Shown here one piece after another: positions 62,351 to 64,000 of a stretch of DNA of 64,000 nt. The DNA comes from Eutreptiella sp. 'Long Island Sound 2002'. Lineage: Eukaryota > Euglenozoa > Euglenophyceae > Eutreptiales > Eutreptiaceae. The stretch is from assembly GCA_964036045.1 (NCBI GenBank), contig OZ038380.1, positions 8,021,913 through 8,085,912 on the forward strand. Reading direction: 5' to 3'. Numbering within the stretch: the stretch's first letter is position 1; each line of letters opens with the position of its first letter. The notes below the pieces were generated by a model that saw nothing but the letters and a program-made list of their open reading frames with translations, was not told where the DNA came from and did no database searches. The translations under genes and the position numbers were made by a program.

Positions 62351-64000
62351 ACAGTCCAATCATGACTTCTGCACAAAGGCTGCATGGCCAAGACCGAGCC
62401 AGTTTTGGGGCACAGTGGCCACAATGTGGGGCACAAACTGTGAGTGCAGCATTGCCGCAAAAAACACATGGTGAGACCCCAGTTGTGTGTGCAATAATGA
62501 TTTACCACAGTCCAACCATGACTTCTGCACAAAGGCTGCATTACCAAGACCGAGCCAGTTTTGGGGCACAGTGGCCACAATGGGGGGCACAAACAGTGAG
62601 TGCAGCATTGCCGCAAAAAACACATGGTGAGACCCCTGTTTTGTGTGCAATAATGATTTACCACAGTCCAACCATGATTTCTGCACAAAGGCTGCATGGC
62701 CAAGACCGAGCCAGTTTTGGAGCATTGTGACCACAATGTGGGGCACAAACTGTGAGTGCAGCATTGCCGCAAAAAACACATGGTTAGACCCCAGTTTTGT
62801 GTGCAATAATGATTTACCACAGTCCAACCATGAATTCTGCACAAAGGCTGCATGGCCAAGACCGAGCCGGTTTTGGGGCACAGTGGCCAAAATGTGGGGC
62901 ACAAACAGTGAGTGCAGCATTGCCGCAAAAAAAACATGTTGAGACCCCAGTTTTGTGTGTAATAATGATTTACCACAGTCCAATCATGACTTCTGCACAA
63001 AGGCTGCATGGCCAAGACCGAGCCAGTTTTGGAGCATTGTGACCACAATGTGGGGCACAAACAGTGAGTGCAGCATTGCCGCAAAAAACACATGGTGAGA
63101 CCCCAGTTGTGTGTGCAATAATGATTTACCACAGTCCAACCATGACTTGTGCACAAAGGCTGCATGGCCAAGACCGAGCCAGTTTTGGAGCATTGTGACC
63201 ACAATGTGGGGCACAAACTGTGAGTGCAGCATTGCCGCAAAAAACACATGGTGAGACCCCAGTTTTGTGTGTAATAATGATTTACCACAGTCCAACTATG
63301 ACTTCTGCACAAAGGCTGCATGGCCAAGAGCGAGCCAGTTTTGGAGCATTGTGACCACAATGTGGGGCACAAACTGTGAGTGCAGCATTGCCGCAAAAAA
63401 CACATGGTGAGACTCCAGTTTTGTGTGCAATAATGATTTACCACAGTCCAATCATGACTTCTGCACAGAAGGCTGCATGTCCAAGACCGAGCCAGTTTTG
63501 GGGCACAGTGGCCACAATGTGGGGCACAAACAGTGAGTGCAGCATCGCCGCAAAAACGACATGGTGAGACCCCAGTTTTGTGTGCAATAATGATTTACCA
63601 CAGTCCAACCATGACTTCTGCACAAAGGCTGCATGGCCAAGACCGAGCCAGTTTTGGGGCACAGTGGCCACAATGTGGGGCACAAACAGTGAGTGCAGCA
63701 TTGCCGCAAAAGACACATGGTGAGACCCCAGTTTTGTGTGTAATAATGATTTACCACAGTCCAACCATGACTTCTGCACAAAGGCCGCATGGCCAAGACC
63801 GAGCCAGTTTTGGGGCACAGTGGCCACAATGTGGGGCACAAACAGTGAGTGCAGCATTGCCGCAAAAAACACATGCTGAGACCCCAGTTTTGTGTGCAAT
63901 AATGATTTACCACAGTCCAACCATGATTTCTGCACAAAGGCTGCATGGCCAAGACCGAGCCAGTTTTGGAGCATTGTGACCACAATGTGGGGCACAAACA
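62351..64000. repeat. Terminal satellite stretch, cut by the window edge
   Basis: About ten and a half ordinary monomers. Variants include GGGGGGCAC at 62582, GCCGCAAAAAAAACATGTTG at 62924 and a 1-bp insertion CACAGAAGGCTGC at about 63467. The array runs off the window in the middle of a monomer with no sign of an edge. Confidence 0.85.

Larger units (their letters stand above)
1..64000. repeat. 156-bp satellite DNA array, about 410 head-to-tail monomers
   Basis: The same sequence recurs every 156 bp from first base to last: the ACAATG anchor lies at 14, 170 and 326, and finally at 63982, a displacement of 410 monomers plus 8 bp. All copies have the same orientation and nothing interrupts them. 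I traced the monomer phase through the window and found about 29 net length changes, each of only 1 or 2 bp (20 insertions of 1 bp, 6 deletions of 1 bp, 3 deletions of 2 bp), mostly at the A6 or T4 runs. A typical copy is 50% GC with two CpGs. The length is close to one nucleosome plus a short linker, as in many centromeric satellites. I do not recognise the family, and its chromosomal location is inference. Confidence 0.98.

Noticed and set aside
1-64000. Possible CRISPR array
   Set aside because: There are no short direct repeats alternating with unique spacers; the entire unit repeats, and a 156-bp period is far outside CRISPR dimensions.
1-64000. Tandemly repeated surface or adhesin protein gene of a prokaryote
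   Set aside because: There is no gene start, signal peptide, anchor or flanking sequence, the frames are broken by 1-2-bp indels, and CpG depletion in a pure 64-kb array is not bacterial in character.
1-64000. Monomer being an internal dimer of two 78-bp halves
   Set aside because: Only short matches such as TGGGGCACA repeated 21 bp apart, and CTGCA words, were found; the two halves do not align.
1-64000. Telomeric repeats, rRNA spacer, transposon ends or target-site duplications
   Set aside because: No TTAGGG-type runs, terminal inverted repeats or non-satellite insert was seen anywhere in the window.

Overview
The whole 64-kb window is one uninterrupted, head-to-tail satellite DNA array. 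The monomer is 156 bp. About 410 copies fit in the window, all in the same orientation, and both window ends fall inside a monomer, so neither edge of the array is visible. I found no unique DNA, no transposon, no RNA gene and no credible protein-coding gene.

Organism: an array like this is eukaryotic, of the kind found in centromeric, pericentromeric, subtelomeric or other heterochromatic blocks. A typical monomer is about 50% GC but has only two CpG dinucleotides (in GCCGCAA and ACCGAGC) where base composition predicts about ten. CpG-to-TpG/CpA changes recur at both. This points to a genome with germline CpG methylation, for example a vertebrate, but I do not recognise the satellite and cannot name a species.

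Layout: the array is a mosaic of local amplifications. 1-3.5 kb has 468-bp trimer copies inside a 2651-bp duplication. 3.5-6 kb is mixed. 6-7.5 kb is a 780-bp (5-mer) tandem pair. 7.5-13.4 kb has four higher-order units opened by the same marker monomer. 13.4-21.9 kb is a nearly perfect 4212-bp (27-mer) tandem duplication with one mismatch seen. 22.3-27.5 kb is built on a +1-bp AATTTTT variant monomer with 625/781-bp periods. 25.5-33.1 kb carries a CACACATGG variant in repeated 2.2-2.8-kb blocks. 33.3-41.2 kb is the most divergent stretch with little higher-order order. 41.2-45.6 kb has three copies of a 1.4-1.56-kb unit. 45.6-48.4 kb is mixed. 48.4-53.9 kb has intervals of 1092, 1560 and 1092 bp. 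53.9-56.9 kb is rich in a TCGAATC variant. 56.9-62.3 kb contains a 2494-bp tandem duplication. 62.3-64 kb is ordinary array.

Two properties explain the long open reading frames. The monomer is exactly 52 codons long, and one frame on each strand plus a conditional second minus frame lack stops, so reading frames run on for up to 1765 codons without being genes. The most interesting sequence-level feature is a short dyad at the A/B junction of the monomer. At least three sequence versions occur (GGGCACAGTGGCC, GGGCATAGTGGCC, GAGCATTGTGACC), and all keep a palindrome centred on the same base step.
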